Part shown: positions 19,456-28,187 of the stretch, piece after piece | Layout of the letters: every line of letters begins with the position of its first letter | How positions within the stretch are numbered: position 1 is the stretch's first letter | NCBI RefSeq assembly: GCF_000374285.1 | Contig: NZ_KB893944.1 | Span: 1-64,000 of the forward strand | Source: Actinobacillus capsulatus DSM 19761 | Lineage (GTDB): Bacteria > Pseudomonadota > Gammaproteobacteria > Enterobacterales > Pasteurellaceae | Length of the DNA stretch: 64,000 nucleotides | Direction of reading: 5' to 3' | Notes under the pieces: generated by a model | The model's input: only the letters and a program-made list of their open reading frames with translations | The model's database searches: none | Told to the model about the DNA's origin: nothing | Translations under genes and position numbers: made by a program

Positions 19456-22400
19456 TTAAATGCTTCCGCCTACCCCCTTAAACTTCTCAATAAAAGAAAC
19501 AATTTTTTGTAAAACCGTTTCTTTTTTCTTGTGTCGTTTAGGATCTAGAGGGCTCATTTTTGGTAATATGCTCACTAAATCTGTGCCATTTTCACTGGCA
19601 TATTCACGTTTTAGTGAGCTACTAATATAACGTTTTGCCGCTTCTTCGTTTAATTTTTCAGTTTGAATCAGTTCTTCCGCTTCTCTTTTTTGCTCTTTTT
19701 GAGCAAATTGGAAAAAGGCTTCTATCACGCTTGCTTTATCAGGAATACTGTTCAAATCCGTTTGATGAATAAAATCTACCACCAAACTTTCTTTCGCTCG
19801 GTTCCCAATACTTGAACGGATCATTCGACGAATTTCTTCCACCAAAGCATCTTTATTCTTGATTTTCTTATTATGTTCAAAAATCAGTTCAAGGATGTAA
19901 TCTAGGTTAATTTCTTGTGATTTTAGTAAATCAACCTCGAAAATAACATCGCTCCAATCAACGGAAGATTTTGATTCAGCGTTATCTCGTTCTCGTCGTT
20001 GCCAATCTCGAATATCATTATAAGCCGAACGATAATCTTGAACTTGACGCTCCGTAAGTGTTTCTACTGCATTGCTGCCATAAGTAGCTGGTGTTTCACA
20101 AACCTGATTATCTTGTCCTGATTTAACTAACTCGTGAAACTCATCATAATTTTGTAGCACATTTTCTAAGCGTAAATACTCACTAAACAACTTAGTAAAT
20201 GCTTTCTTATCTTCTTCTGTTTCAAGATTATTTGGTTCTGGGAATTTTTCTTGTAATTCTTTAACGACCTCTAAATAACCACGATGTTTCTTGCCTGACG
20301 AATCTTCATAGCCGTGCATATAATCTTGGTAGCTTCGCTCAAGCACAACATTACGAGTATTCGTATCACCAAATAAAGTGATCGCATCAATCGTTGCTTG
20401 TTCCAAATCACGGAAAGTAATAATGTTACCAAATGTTTTAGTTGCATCAAAAATGCGGTTCGTACGAGAAAAAGCCTGCATCAAGCCGTGATAACGCAAG
20501 TTTTTATCCACAAACAATGTGTTCAGTGTCGGGGCATCAAAGCCTGTAAGGAACATTCCCACCACAATCAGCAAATCCACTTCTTGATTTTTCACACGTT
20601 TTGCTAAATCACGGTAGTAATTTTGAAACTCTTTGCTATCCACGCCAAAATTAGTGCGGAACATTTGGTTATAATCATCAATTGCCAATGCCAAGAATTC
20701 TTTTGCCGAGCTATTCATTGCCGTTGGCTCAAAGCCTTCATCTTCAATTTCGCCAATCGCATTTTGTTCTTCATTTGCAGCAAAAGAGAAGATCGTTGCA
20801 ACTTTTAACGGTTTTTCGACTGCTTGTTGTTGCAGTTTGAATTGCTCGTAATAATGCTTTGCAGCCTCCACACTACTCACCGCAAACATCGCATTAAAGC
20901 CTTTACCCGTAGCATTCAAGCGGTGTGTTTTTTGCTTGAAATGACTCAAAATATATTGGGTAATTTCCTTAATACGCTCTGGGTGCAATAACGCTTCTTT
21001 GGTTTCAAGTGCGGTTAATTTGTCAAGATTTTGTTCAGTTTCAATATCACGGAATTTCGGGCGAACATCATTATAATCCACCTTGAATTTCAGCACTTTT
21101 TCATCACGAATCGCATCGGTAATCACATAAGAATGTAGCTCTCTACCAAACACACTGGCGGTAGTTTCACTTCCTAACGCATTTTCAGGAAAAATCGGTG
21201 TGCCAGTAAAACCAAATTGGCAGAACTTTTTAAATTTCTTGCGTAAATTTTTCTGAGCTTCGCCAAACTGTGAGCGGTGGCATTCGTCAAAAATAAAGAC
21301 AACAGGCTGTTGATAAATCGCCAATTTATCTTCACTTTTCATTAAGTTATTTAATTTTTGAATGGTGGTTACGATAATTTTATTGTCATCTTTTTCAATA
21401 TTGGCTTTTAGCCCTGCAGTGCTGTCCGAACCATTTACACTATCAAGCGAAAAACGTTGATATTCTTTCATCGTTTGATAGTCCAAATCTTTTCTATCCA
21501 CCACGAAAAAGACCTTATCAATAAAATCTAATTCAGTAGCAAGACGAGCTACTTTAAAACTGGTTAGCGTTTTGCCTGAACCTGTAGTATGCCAAACATA
21601 ACCACCACTTTCCGTATTACACCAATTATTCGCCAAATATGAACTGCGAATTTTCCATAAAATTCGCTCTGTTGCGGCAATTTGGTATGGTCGCATAATC
21701 AAAAGCGTATCGCTCACATCAAAAACCGAATAAGTCAAAAGCACATTGAGCAAGGTATTTTTTTGGAAAAACGTAGCAGTAAAATCTTTCAGATCTTTAA
21801 TTAGCGTGTTATCCGATCTCGCCCAATTCATCGTAAAATCAAAGCTGTTTTTATCTCGCTTAGTGGTGTTAGCGAAATAACGAGTATCGGTACCGTTTGA
21901 AATCACAAAAATCTGCAAAAATTTAAATAATGAATGCTCTTTATTAAAACTCTCTTTGCTATAACGATGAATTTGGTTAAACGCCTCACGAATTGCCACG
22001 CCACGCTTTTTCAGCTCAATCTGCACCAATGGCAAACCATTGACCAAAATCGTAACATCATAGCGATTAGCGTGCGTTCCCATTTGCTCAAATTGATTAA
22101 TTACCTGCATCTTATTGCGAGCAATTTGTTTTTTATCCACCAAATAAATATTTTGAATTCGCCCATTATCAAACACAAAATCATAAATATGGTCGTGATG
22201 AATTTTGCGAGTTTTATCAATGATATTTTCAGACGGTTTATCTAAATATTCCGTTAAAAAACGTTGCCATTCCGAATCTAAAAACTGCACACTATTCAGC
22301 GTTTCTAATTGTTTTCTTACATTTTTTAATAACGCCTCTTGGCTATTTAAATCGGTACGATATTCATAGCCTTGATTTTGTAAATCAGCAATAAATTCAC

Positions 22401-22506
22401 GTTCCAAATCGCTTTCGGTTTGATAACTCGAACCTTGCTCTAATTGCTCATATTTATCTAAAACGATAAATTTATTTGTTTCGGTAATGGGGATAGTTTC
22501 AATCAT
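19456..22506 (-). CDS. hsdR: type I restriction enzyme HsdR subunit
   Basis: HsdR is the translocating and cutting subunit of a type I R-M complex. The 1016-residue product has an N-terminal PD-(D/E)xK nuclease with D150 and E164-x-K166 ([10 protein letters not shown]). The superfamily 2 motor carries Walker A TTGSGKT at 307-313 and DECH at 407-410; FTGTPI follows and the late motif [11 protein letters not shown] is present. The C-terminal helical region would contact HsdM. All motifs look intact. It lies 156 bases downstream of the split regulator gene and has its own promoter region with four TAAGCAAG-type repeats, so it is probably transcribed separately from hsdM-hsdS. A 9-base Haemophilus-type uptake core lies at 21007-21015. 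Confidence 0.95.
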   Translation of the reverse strand: MIETIPITETNKFIVLDKYEQLEQGSSYQTESDLEREFIADLQNQGYEYRTDLNSQEALLKNVRKQLETLNSVQFLDSEWQRFLTEYLDKPSENIIDKTRKIHHDHIYDFVFDNGRIQNIYLVDKKQIARNKMQVINQFEQMGTHANRYDVTILVNGLPLVQIELKKRGVAIREAFNQIHRYSKESFNKEHSLFKFLQIFVISNGTDTRYFANTTKRDKNSFDFTMNWARSDNTLIKDLKDFTATFFQKNTLLNVLLTYSVFDVSDTLLIMRPYQIAATERILWKIRSSYLANNWCNTESGGYVWHTTGSGKTLTSFKVARLATELDFIDKVFFVVDRKDLDYQTMKEYQRFSLDSVNGSDSTAGLKANIEKDDNKIIVTTIQKLNNLMKSEDKLAIYQQPVVFIFDECHRSQFGEAQKNLRKKFKKFCQFGFTGTPIFPENALGSETTASVFGRELHSYVITDAIRDEKVLKFKVDYNDVRPKFRDIETEQNLDKLTALETKEALLHPERIKEITQYILSHFKQKTHRLNATGKGFNAMFAVSSVEAAKHYYEQFKLQQQAVEKPLKVATIFSFAANEEQNAIGEIEDEGFEPTAMNSSAKEFLALAIDDYNQMFRTNFGVDSKEFQNYYRDLAKRVKNQEVDLLIVVGMFLTGFDAPTLNTLFVDKNLRYHGLMQAFSRTNRIFDATKTFGNIITFRDLEQATIDAITLFGDTNTRNVVLERSYQDYMHGYEDSSGKKHRGYLEVVKELQEKFPEPNNLETEEDKKAFTKLFSEYLRLENVLQNYDEFHELVKSGQDNQVCETPATYGSNAVETLTERQVQDYRSAYNDIRDWQRRERDNAESKSSVDWSDVIFEVDLLKSQEINLDYILELIFEHNKKIKNKDALVEEIRRMIRSSIGNRAKESLVVDFIHQTDLNSIPDKASVIEAFFQFAQKEQKREAEELIQTEKLNEEAAKRYISSSLKREYASENGTDLVSILPKMSPLDPKRHKKKETVLQKIVSFIEKFKGVGGSI

Positions 22507-22542
22507 TTTGCCTATACCTGATACTGGAAAGAAAAATAAAAA

Positions 22543-22647
22543 CTTGCTTATTTTCTTTTAAATCTTGCTTAATACATAAAAACAATTATTTTTCAATAAG
22601 TTATCACTTAATGCTAAACTTGCTTAAAATGTGTTAGAACTTACTTA
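22543..22647 (-). promoter_or_regulatory. hsdR promoter with two pairs of TAAGCAAG direct repeats
   Basis: Read on the minus strand, TAAGCAAG occurs at 22543-22550, 22564-22571 and 22619-22626, and the variant TAAGTAAG at 22640-22647. Start-to-start distances are 21, 55 and 21 bases. A candidate -35 TTGAAA (22591-22596) and -10 TATTAA (22569-22574) are 16 bases apart, with the second repeat overlapping the -10. The same layout recurs upstream of the regulator gene at 24111. Confidence 0.75.
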
Positions 22648-22662
22648 ACCCTTTTTAAACGT

Positions 22663-24102
22663 CTATATTGCATTGACATCACGCTGTTTTAAGCTATGGC
22701 GCTCAATAATACGACTGTCAATAAAACTATTTAAATAAGCTCGTATTGAGTTAGCATTAATATTTGTATGTTCAACTAACTCGGTTAATGTTGCCATATT
22801 ATTTAAAAATAGATAAGTAAGAATTTTTCTTTGTGTTTCATTGTAAGCTAACCAATTTTCTTCAATAAGAACCATAAGTTCCGTTGATATAGTTTTCTCG
22901 TGTAACCTGATCCGATTTCTCAATGTTAAATAAACATTACCATTTTGTTCTCGGTACTCTGGTTGAGTGAGCATTGATTTTTCCATTGACTCATAAATTC
23001 GAGAGACACCCTCATTTAGTTGGCGAACATAACCAAAATCCTCCAAAGCCCTTGCAATTCTAGGATTTCTTGCAAAACGCTCCATTTTAATATTTTCAAT
23101 CGTTACTTGTGCAGGTAATGGACCGCTATTGCTAATTTCTAGTCTGTCATCAAAATGTTTAATATAAATGGCATTACCAGAAACATTATAAGAACGATGA
23201 CATAAAGCATTTACCACACCTTCTAACCACGCCTCTTCGGGATATTCAGGGACTTTCCTAAATTTACCTGTTTCAATATCTAAAAAATAATAATCCCTCA
23301 ACGAAGCTCGTAAAAAATAAGCCACTTCGTCAATCAGTTTAGGAATATTATTTTCAAAACGTTGATCTTTGATGACATTATGCTCTGTCCCCACCTTTGC
23401 AATCGTTCCATCATAACGAATATAACGGACGGAAGCCGAAGGAATATAACGTTCAGGATTTTGACCAAAGAGTAAAATTGCAGATTTTTTAAGCTGATAT
23501 TCACCCTCTTTTTTAGATACTAAATTACGATTATACAATAGCTGAAATACATCACCTTTTGTGAAATTTACCTTCTCTTTATAGGCTTGTAGCAATTCTT
23601 AATCAAGATCATCCATATCAAAATCAACAACGACTTCATCTTCAAATAAACGAATATTTTTATCATATTCCAACTTTTTAATTTGTTCTTGATTAAGCTC
23701 TCTATTACTATCAGCAACACGCAAATAAAATTTTTCGTTATCTTTACGACAATAAATACGCTCTAAATCTTGCTCAACGTGAAATAGAAAAATAAGTTTT
23801 TCATCTATTTCAATTTCTTCCAACTGAATATGGCAAGGCGGCTTAATAAAATCAAAAACGAGCTTACGATAATCATCTAATTTATCAGCAATCTGGCGTA
23901 AATCTTGTATCTCTCCTGCATCTGATACGCCAAAAGCTAAAATTCCACCATCGGCATTCAACATACCGATTAACTCTTCGGCAATTTTAGTGGGTTTAAT
24001 ATCTTTTTCACCTAACCCCTTACGCTCAAAATACTGATTTTCGGGCTGTGTCACTAAGTAATCCTTAGTCACGATACTGTTAATTTTTGATATGGATTCC
24101 AT
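22663..24102 (-). pseudogene. AlbA_2/HATPase-like winged-helix regulator split by an in-frame stop
   Basis: One frame runs from the ATG at 24100-24102 to 22663, broken only by a TAA at 23599-23601. The first part (167 codons) has an AlbA_2 (Schlafen-type) domain, e.g. YFERKGLG and MLNADGGILAFGVSDAGEI. The part after the stop has a RecG-C/HATPase_c_4-like domain (WLEGVVNALCHRSYN, FDDRLEISNSGPLP, RNPRIARALEDFGYVRQLNEGVSRI). A winged helix-turn-helix (TQRKILTYLFLNNMATLTEL) is near the C-terminus. Proteins of this layout are usually about 480 residues and often annotated as transcriptional regulators. Its leader carries the same TAAGCAAG repeats as hsdR, which suggests autoregulation. Restart at the TTG at 23593-23595 could give a separate C-terminal fragment. 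Confidence 0.82.
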
Positions 24103-24110
24103 CTTTTTTC

Positions 24111-24216
24111 CTTGCTTACTTTCTCTCAAATCTTGCTTAGTGAAAATCAAACCTTATTTTTTCAATATGTTAGAAAATATTTCCTACCTTGCTTAAACTA
24201 CATCAAAAATTGCTTA
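24111..24216 (-). promoter_or_regulatory. promoter of the regulator gene with two pairs of TAAGCAAG direct repeats
   Basis: On the minus strand TAAGCAAG lies at 24111-24118, 24132-24139 and 24188-24195, and the variant TAAGCAAT at 24209-24216. Distances are 21, 56 and 21 bases, nearly the same as at hsdR. A candidate -35 TTGAAA is at 24160-24165, with CACTAA (24137-24142) in the -10 position overlapping the second repeat. The first repeat is directly against the ribosome site AAGGA. Confidence 0.75.
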
Positions 24217-24255
24217 CTACCGTAAAATACCCATCAACTAGATAATTTTGTACTA

Positions 24256-25362
24256 CTACTTAAACCCCAACAACTGCTCACGATAATATTCATACTGCTT
24301 GCGTCTTAATTCAATCTCTTTTGGTAAACCGTCTGAAATAGAGTTCGTCAAGCGGTCAAATTTATCCAAAATATCCACGATTTTTTGTTGGGTGGATAAT
24401 TGGGGGATTGGGATTTGGTATTTTTCAAACATTGGCTTTCTTAGCGATGTAACCGACGAATTTGCTGATTTCATTCTTAAATAATGAGCAAAATTATTTT
24501 GTATAAAATAGAATAAAAATTTTGGAATTATTCTTTCTGAATTAACTACAATTCTATATGCTCGCTGATGTAGAGCATATTTTCCCGAAACATAATGAAA
24601 TACCTTCCCAACGCCTACACCATCACCAGCAGTAATAATTGATGTTTCATCAAATTCATATTCATTAATTGTTTTGGGTTCTTGCGAACGAACAAAAAAG
24701 GGATACAATCCATTATCAATTGCTTCATTAGTATTTCTACTACCAGTGCCAATTTCCGCCACTTCCCCTAAACTTTTCCACTCCACATCATCGCCAAAGG
24801 TCAATAACTCATTACGATAATAATCATATTGCTTGACACGCAAAGCTAATTCAGCTTCCAGCGTAGCTTCCAGCTTCGTAAAAATGTCAAGTGTTTTTAC
24901 GATTTTTTCTTGAATTTCGAGTGGGGGGATTGGGATTTTATATTTATCCGTATCTGGAGTTGCAATTTGTGGCATTTGCATTTTTGAACCGATATTCTGA
25001 AAGTGCGGTTCATTTTGTTTTAGAAAATAATAAACAAATTTAATATTAATATTTTCATTTTTACTATGATATGACCACATTTCATTTTTATGAGAAAATG
25101 GCTTGTCATAATATTCAAATTCAATAATTCCCCGTGATTTTACAATAATTGACGGTTCATTATTGATGTCTTTTTGGGGAATATCATTAAAATCAACAAA
25201 AGCAACTGTTCTTCCGCCTGCAAAGATTTTTACAGGGGCATTTTCTTTGTGCAATTCTTTCATTTGTCCAGCAGTTATTTTTGTGCCTTTTGTACGGATT
25301 AAAACCTCCCCCAAACTTTTCCATTCCACTTTGCAATCTTTAATCAGTTCTAAAATATTCAT
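24256..25362 (-). CDS. hsdS: type I restriction-modification specificity subunit HsdS
   Basis: HsdS recognises the split DNA target of the HsdMRS complex. The 368-residue product has two target-recognition domains. The first starts at about 13 (VEWKSLGEVLIRTKG) and ends in the conserved helix region (PIPPLEIQEKIVKTLDIFTKLEATLEAEL). The second starts at about 194 (VEWKSLGEVAEIGTG) and ends in a matching helix (PIPQLSTQQKIVDILDKFDRLTNSI). Each half ends with an arginine/tyrosine-rich repeat (RVKQYDYYRNELL and RRKQYEYYREQLL). Both domains look complete. A 9-base Haemophilus-type uptake core AAGTGCGGT lies inside the gene at 25001-25009, which hints at an origin outside the Apl clade. Confidence 0.93.
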   Translation of the reverse strand: MNILELIKDCKVEWKSLGEVLIRTKGTKITAGQMKELHKENAPVKIFAGGRTVAFVDFNDIPQKDINNEPSIIVKSRGIIEFEYYDKPFSHKNEMWSYHSKNENINIKFVYYFLKQNEPHFQNIGSKMQMPQIATPDTDKYKIPIPPLEIQEKIVKTLDIFTKLEATLEAELALRVKQYDYYRNELLTFGDDVEWKSLGEVAEIGTGSRNTNEAIDNGLYPFFVRSQEPKTINEYEFDETSIITAGDGVGVGKVFHYVSGKYALHQRAYRIVVNSERIIPKFLFYFIQNNFAHYLRMKSANSSVTSLRKPMFEKYQIPIPQLSTQQKIVDILDKFDRLTNSISDGLPKEIELRRKQYEYYREQLLGFK

Positions 25363-25416
25363 TATTTATTTCCCATTTGCAAAAATTCGTTAAAATCTGA
25401 CCGCTCTTTATCTCTT

Positions 25417-25486
25417 GTAGGATGGGCTTTAGCCCATCATTCGCCTACCAACACAAATCAATTTGATGGGCTGAAGCCCATCCTAC
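25417..25486. repeat. inverted repeat of two 22-base palindromic units
   Basis: Arms at 25417-25438 (GTAGGATGGGCTTTAGCCCATC) would exceed the quoting limit, so in parts: GTAGGATGGGCT, then TTAGCCCATC. The second arm at 25465-25486 is its reverse complement with one mismatch. Each arm also contains its own palindrome GATGGGCT-AGCCCATC. It lies between hsdS and an hsdS remnant and could fold as a cruciform or act as a terminator. It resembles a REP-type element; I see no second copy in this window. Confidence 0.8.
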
Positions 25487-25491
25487 TTTTA

Positions 25492-25536
25492 CTTCCATTC
25501 CAGTTTGTAGTTTTTAATCAGTTATAAAACATTCAT
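25492..25536 (-). pseudogene. remnant of a second hsdS 5' end
   Basis: Translating the minus strand from the ATG at 25534-25536 gives MNVL-stop-LIKNYKLEWK. This aligns residue by residue with the intact HsdS start MNILELIKDCKVEWK, with TAA in place of Glu-5. The similarity extends into the leader (ATTTATT-like sequence before the ATG). It stops where the inverted repeat begins. It is therefore a truncated duplicate of the beginning of an hsdS gene. Confidence 0.75.
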
Positions 25537-25550
25537 TGTTTATTTTCTTT

Positions 25551-26542
25551 TTATTTTTTGGATCTTAGGCTTTTTTCAAAGTCGGAGATAATTTTTTGGG
25601 TTTTGTTAAATTCATCATATTCCGCCTTTACTTTGGTATCAGCTTGTTTTTTGCTGAACGCCCTTTTCCGTCTAGAATTTCATATTTTCTAAACGCCAAA
25701 AACTCATTGATGCTTGTCGCAAAATCTTGCATTGTGAATGTATTTTCCCGTTCAATTAAATCCTCGATATAATCAAAATACCCTGTTACGGCTCTTTCTA
25801 ATTGCTTAATTTGTTTTTCTGCCAAATAGTTTTTGGCGATGGTTACATCGCTTTTTAATATTCTACCGTCTGGGGCGTTTTTCCAAGATGTCAGCCCCAT
25901 ATTTTCTTTGTTTTTATCCGCACTTTCACTGATGATTTCGGCGGCGGTTTTACCTGTGATGGCATAGTGAAATTTGTTTTGCACCATTGCGTAAAACTCT
26001 TTGGTAATTTCAGCTTCTTTGTCGTAATCCAAACTGCATTCGGCAAAAATATCGGTAATTTGCAGCCATATTCTTCGCTCGCTGGTTCGGATAGAGCGAA
26101 CTCGCTCTAATAATTCTTAAAAATAATCTTTGCCAAAAGTGGTCTTGCCCTGAGCTAAACGTTCATCGTCCATAACAAAACCTTTGGTCATATATTCTTT
26201 TAAAATACCTGTCGCCCAAATTCGAAAATTGGTTGCCTTACGGGAATTAACCCGATAACCCACAGAAATAATGGCATCAAGATTGTAAAAATCCACCAAA
26301 CGCTTTACGTTGCGATTGCCTTCTTGCTGAACTATTTCCATTTTGGAAATAGTTGCATCTAATTGTAATTCTCCTTCCGAAAAAATATTGGAAAGATGTT
26401 TTGAAATTGCTGGCACTTCTACGCCAAACAGCTCCGCCATTGCTTTTTGTGTTAGCCAAATAGTTTCGTCTTTTACGGCAACATTGACCGAAATGGCTTC
26501 TTCGGCATTGTTATATAACAGATATTTTAATTCTTTATCCAT
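25551..26542 (-). pseudogene. rhuM: rhuM family gene inactivated by a stop codon and a frameshift
   Basis: RhuM proteins are often encoded between hsdM and hsdS; their role is unknown. From the ATG at 26540-26542 the frame gives [20 protein letters not shown] and the RhuM core (TIWLTQKAMAELFGV, NLDAIISVGYRVNS, FRIWATGILKEYMTKG). It stops at TAA 26117-26119 after KTTFGKDYF, and the same frame continues ELLERVRSIRTSERR to about 25650. There one base is missing near GGGCG: the next frame continues FSKKQADTKVKAEYDEFNKT and ends at TAA 25551-25553. The repaired protein would be about 330 residues, the normal length. The ATG overlaps the hsdM stop by 8 bases. Confidence 0.85.
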
Positions 26543-28091
26543 TATGACACCCCTCAATATCCCCGATGATTGCATCAATCTGTACACGCAAACGGTCGAT
26601 TTTTGCCACAGTTTCGCTAATTTCGGCATTGAGTTCGCTGATATTAATCACTTCTCGCTCGTCTTTTGCCTCAACGTAAGAGCTTACTGCAAGGTTGTAG
26701 TCATTGTCTGCAATCGCTTGGTTGTCCACCATTTTAACCAAGTGATCGATATCGGCTTTATCACTGAATAATTTGAGAATCTCAGCGATATGCTCATCGG
26801 TTAAAACATTGTTGTTGGTTTCTTTCTTAAAAATACCGCTTGCGTCAATAAATTGGGTTTTGCTATCGGTTTTATTTTTCGACAACACTAAAATATTCAC
26901 CGCAATGCTCGTGCCAAAAAATAGGTTTGGCGCAAGGGAAATCACGGTTTCTACAAAGTTGTTATCCACCAAATATTGACGGATTTTTTGCTCTGCACCG
27001 CCACGGTAGAAAATGCCGGGGAAGGTTACAATCGCCGCACGCCCACGAGCCGAAAGATAGCTAAGTGCGTGCAAAATAAAGGCAAAATCAGCTTTTGATT
27101 TTGGAGCGAGTACGCCAGCTGGGGCAAAACGCTCATCGTTAATCAGCGTTGGGTCGCTATCGCCCACCCATTTCACAGAATAAGGAGGGTTAGACACGAT
27201 TGCGTCAAACGGCTTGCTGTCGCCAAATTGTGGCTTGAGTAGCGTATCGCCAAGCGAAATGTCAAATTTGTCGTAGTTGATGTTATGCAAAAACATATTC
27301 ATACGAGCAAGGTTGTAGGTGGTGTGGTTGATTTCCTGCCCGAAAAAGCCTTCTTCAATAATGTGGTCGTCAAATTGCTTTTTCGCCTGCAACAAGAGTG
27401 AACCAGAACCACACGCAGGGTCATAAATTTTGTTTACCGCTTTTTGACCGTGCAACGCAAGTTGGGCAATCAATTTTGATACATTTTGTGGCGTGAAAAA
27501 TTCGCCGCCTGATTTCCCCGCATTTGCCGCATAGTTAGAAATTAAGAACTCGTAAGCATCGCCAAACAAATCAATTTGGTTATCTTCAAAACGCCCAAAA
27601 GGCAGTTCAGCTACGCGTTGTAGCACCGCTGCCAATCGCTTATTTTTGTCTTCCACCGTATTGCCCAAGCGGTTAGATGTGGTATCAAAATCCGCAAACA
27701 AGCCCTTAATGTCGTTTTCAGAATCGTAGCCTGTAGCAGAGCTTTCGATAGCAGTAAAAATTTCTTTGAGTTCGGTGTTTAAATTTGGGTTGTTATGGGC
27801 ATTTTTTACCACGTTTTCAAACAGCTGGCTTGGGTAGATAAAATAGCCTTTTTCTTTGATAACGTGTTCTTTGCCTAACTTGATATTTTCATCATCGTCC
27901 GACCAAGTTGCATATTTTATGCTCTCATCGCCACCCTCAATGTAATTCACAAAATGTTCGCTAATAAAGCGATAGAACAACGTACCAAGCACGTATTGTT
28001 TGAAATCCCAACCATCAACCGAACCACGTACTTCATTTGCGATTTGCCAAATACTACGTTGAAGTTCTGCTCTTTGTTGAATTGCTGTCAT
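26535..28091 (-). CDS. hsdM: type I restriction-modification methyltransferase HsdM
   Basis: HsdM methylates adenine N6 in the HsdS-defined target and is needed for restriction. The 518-residue product from the ATG at 28089-28091 has an N-terminal HsdM helical domain. SAM-binding motif I is [12 protein letters not shown] at about 224-235, [17 protein letters not shown] follows, and the catalytic NPPY is at about 301-304. The C-terminal helices pair with HsdS. The start follows GAGAGGAAAGG; a frame 20 codons longer passes through the gyrA terminator and is not credible. A single TAAGCAAG lies in the leader at 28106-28113. Confidence 0.95.
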   Translation of the reverse strand: MTAIQQRAELQRSIWQIANEVRGSVDGWDFKQYVLGTLFYRFISEHFVNYIEGGDESIKYATWSDDDENIKLGKEHVIKEKGYFIYPSQLFENVVKNAHNNPNLNTELKEIFTAIESSATGYDSENDIKGLFADFDTTSNRLGNTVEDKNKRLAAVLQRVAELPFGRFEDNQIDLFGDAYEFLISNYAANAGKSGGEFFTPQNVSKLIAQLALHGQKAVNKIYDPACGSGSLLLQAKKQFDDHIIEEGFFGQEINHTTYNLARMNMFLHNINYDKFDISLGDTLLKPQFGDSKPFDAIVSNPPYSVKWVGDSDPTLINDERFAPAGVLAPKSKADFAFILHALSYLSARGRAAIVTFPGIFYRGGAEQKIRQYLVDNNFVETVISLAPNLFFGTSIAVNILVLSKNKTDSKTQFIDASGIFKKETNNNVLTDEHIAEILKLFSDKADIDHLVKMVDNQAIADNDYNLAVSSYVEAKDEREVINISELNAEISETVAKIDRLRVQIDAIIGDIEGCHNG

Positions 28092-28105
28092 CTTACCTTT
28101 CCTCT

Positions 28106-28113
28106 CTTGCTTA
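28106..28113 (-). promoter_or_regulatory. TAAGCAAG element in the hsdM leader
   Basis: This is one exact copy of the 8-base motif repeated upstream of hsdR and the regulator gene, 15 bases before the hsdM start codon. No 21-base partner is visible. Confidence 0.5.
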
Positions 28114-28120
28114 TAATCAA

Positions 28121-28164
28121 AAGCGGTCGGATTTTTGCAAAATTTTACCAAAATCCGACCGCTT
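28121..28164 (-). terminator. gyrA terminator built from inverted uptake sequences
   Basis: Perfect 15-base arms AAGCGGTCGGATTTT (28121-28135) and AAAATCCGACCGCTT (28150-28164) lie between the gyrA stop and the hsdM start. Confidence 0.75.
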
Positions 28165-28187
28165 GTTTAGGGTCTTACGCCCTTTGT

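Noticed and set aside
25381-25550. CRISPR-like repeats beside hsdS
   Set aside because: Only two units in opposite orientation, no regular spacers and no cas genes.
23599-26119. Stop-codon recoding (TAA read as an amino acid)
   Set aside because: Nearly all other genes end in TAA at their normal lengths, so general recoding is not possible.
28121-28151. An upstream start for hsdM
   Set aside because: It would pass through the gyrA terminator hairpin; [11 protein letters not shown] with GAGAGGAAAGG is the conserved start.
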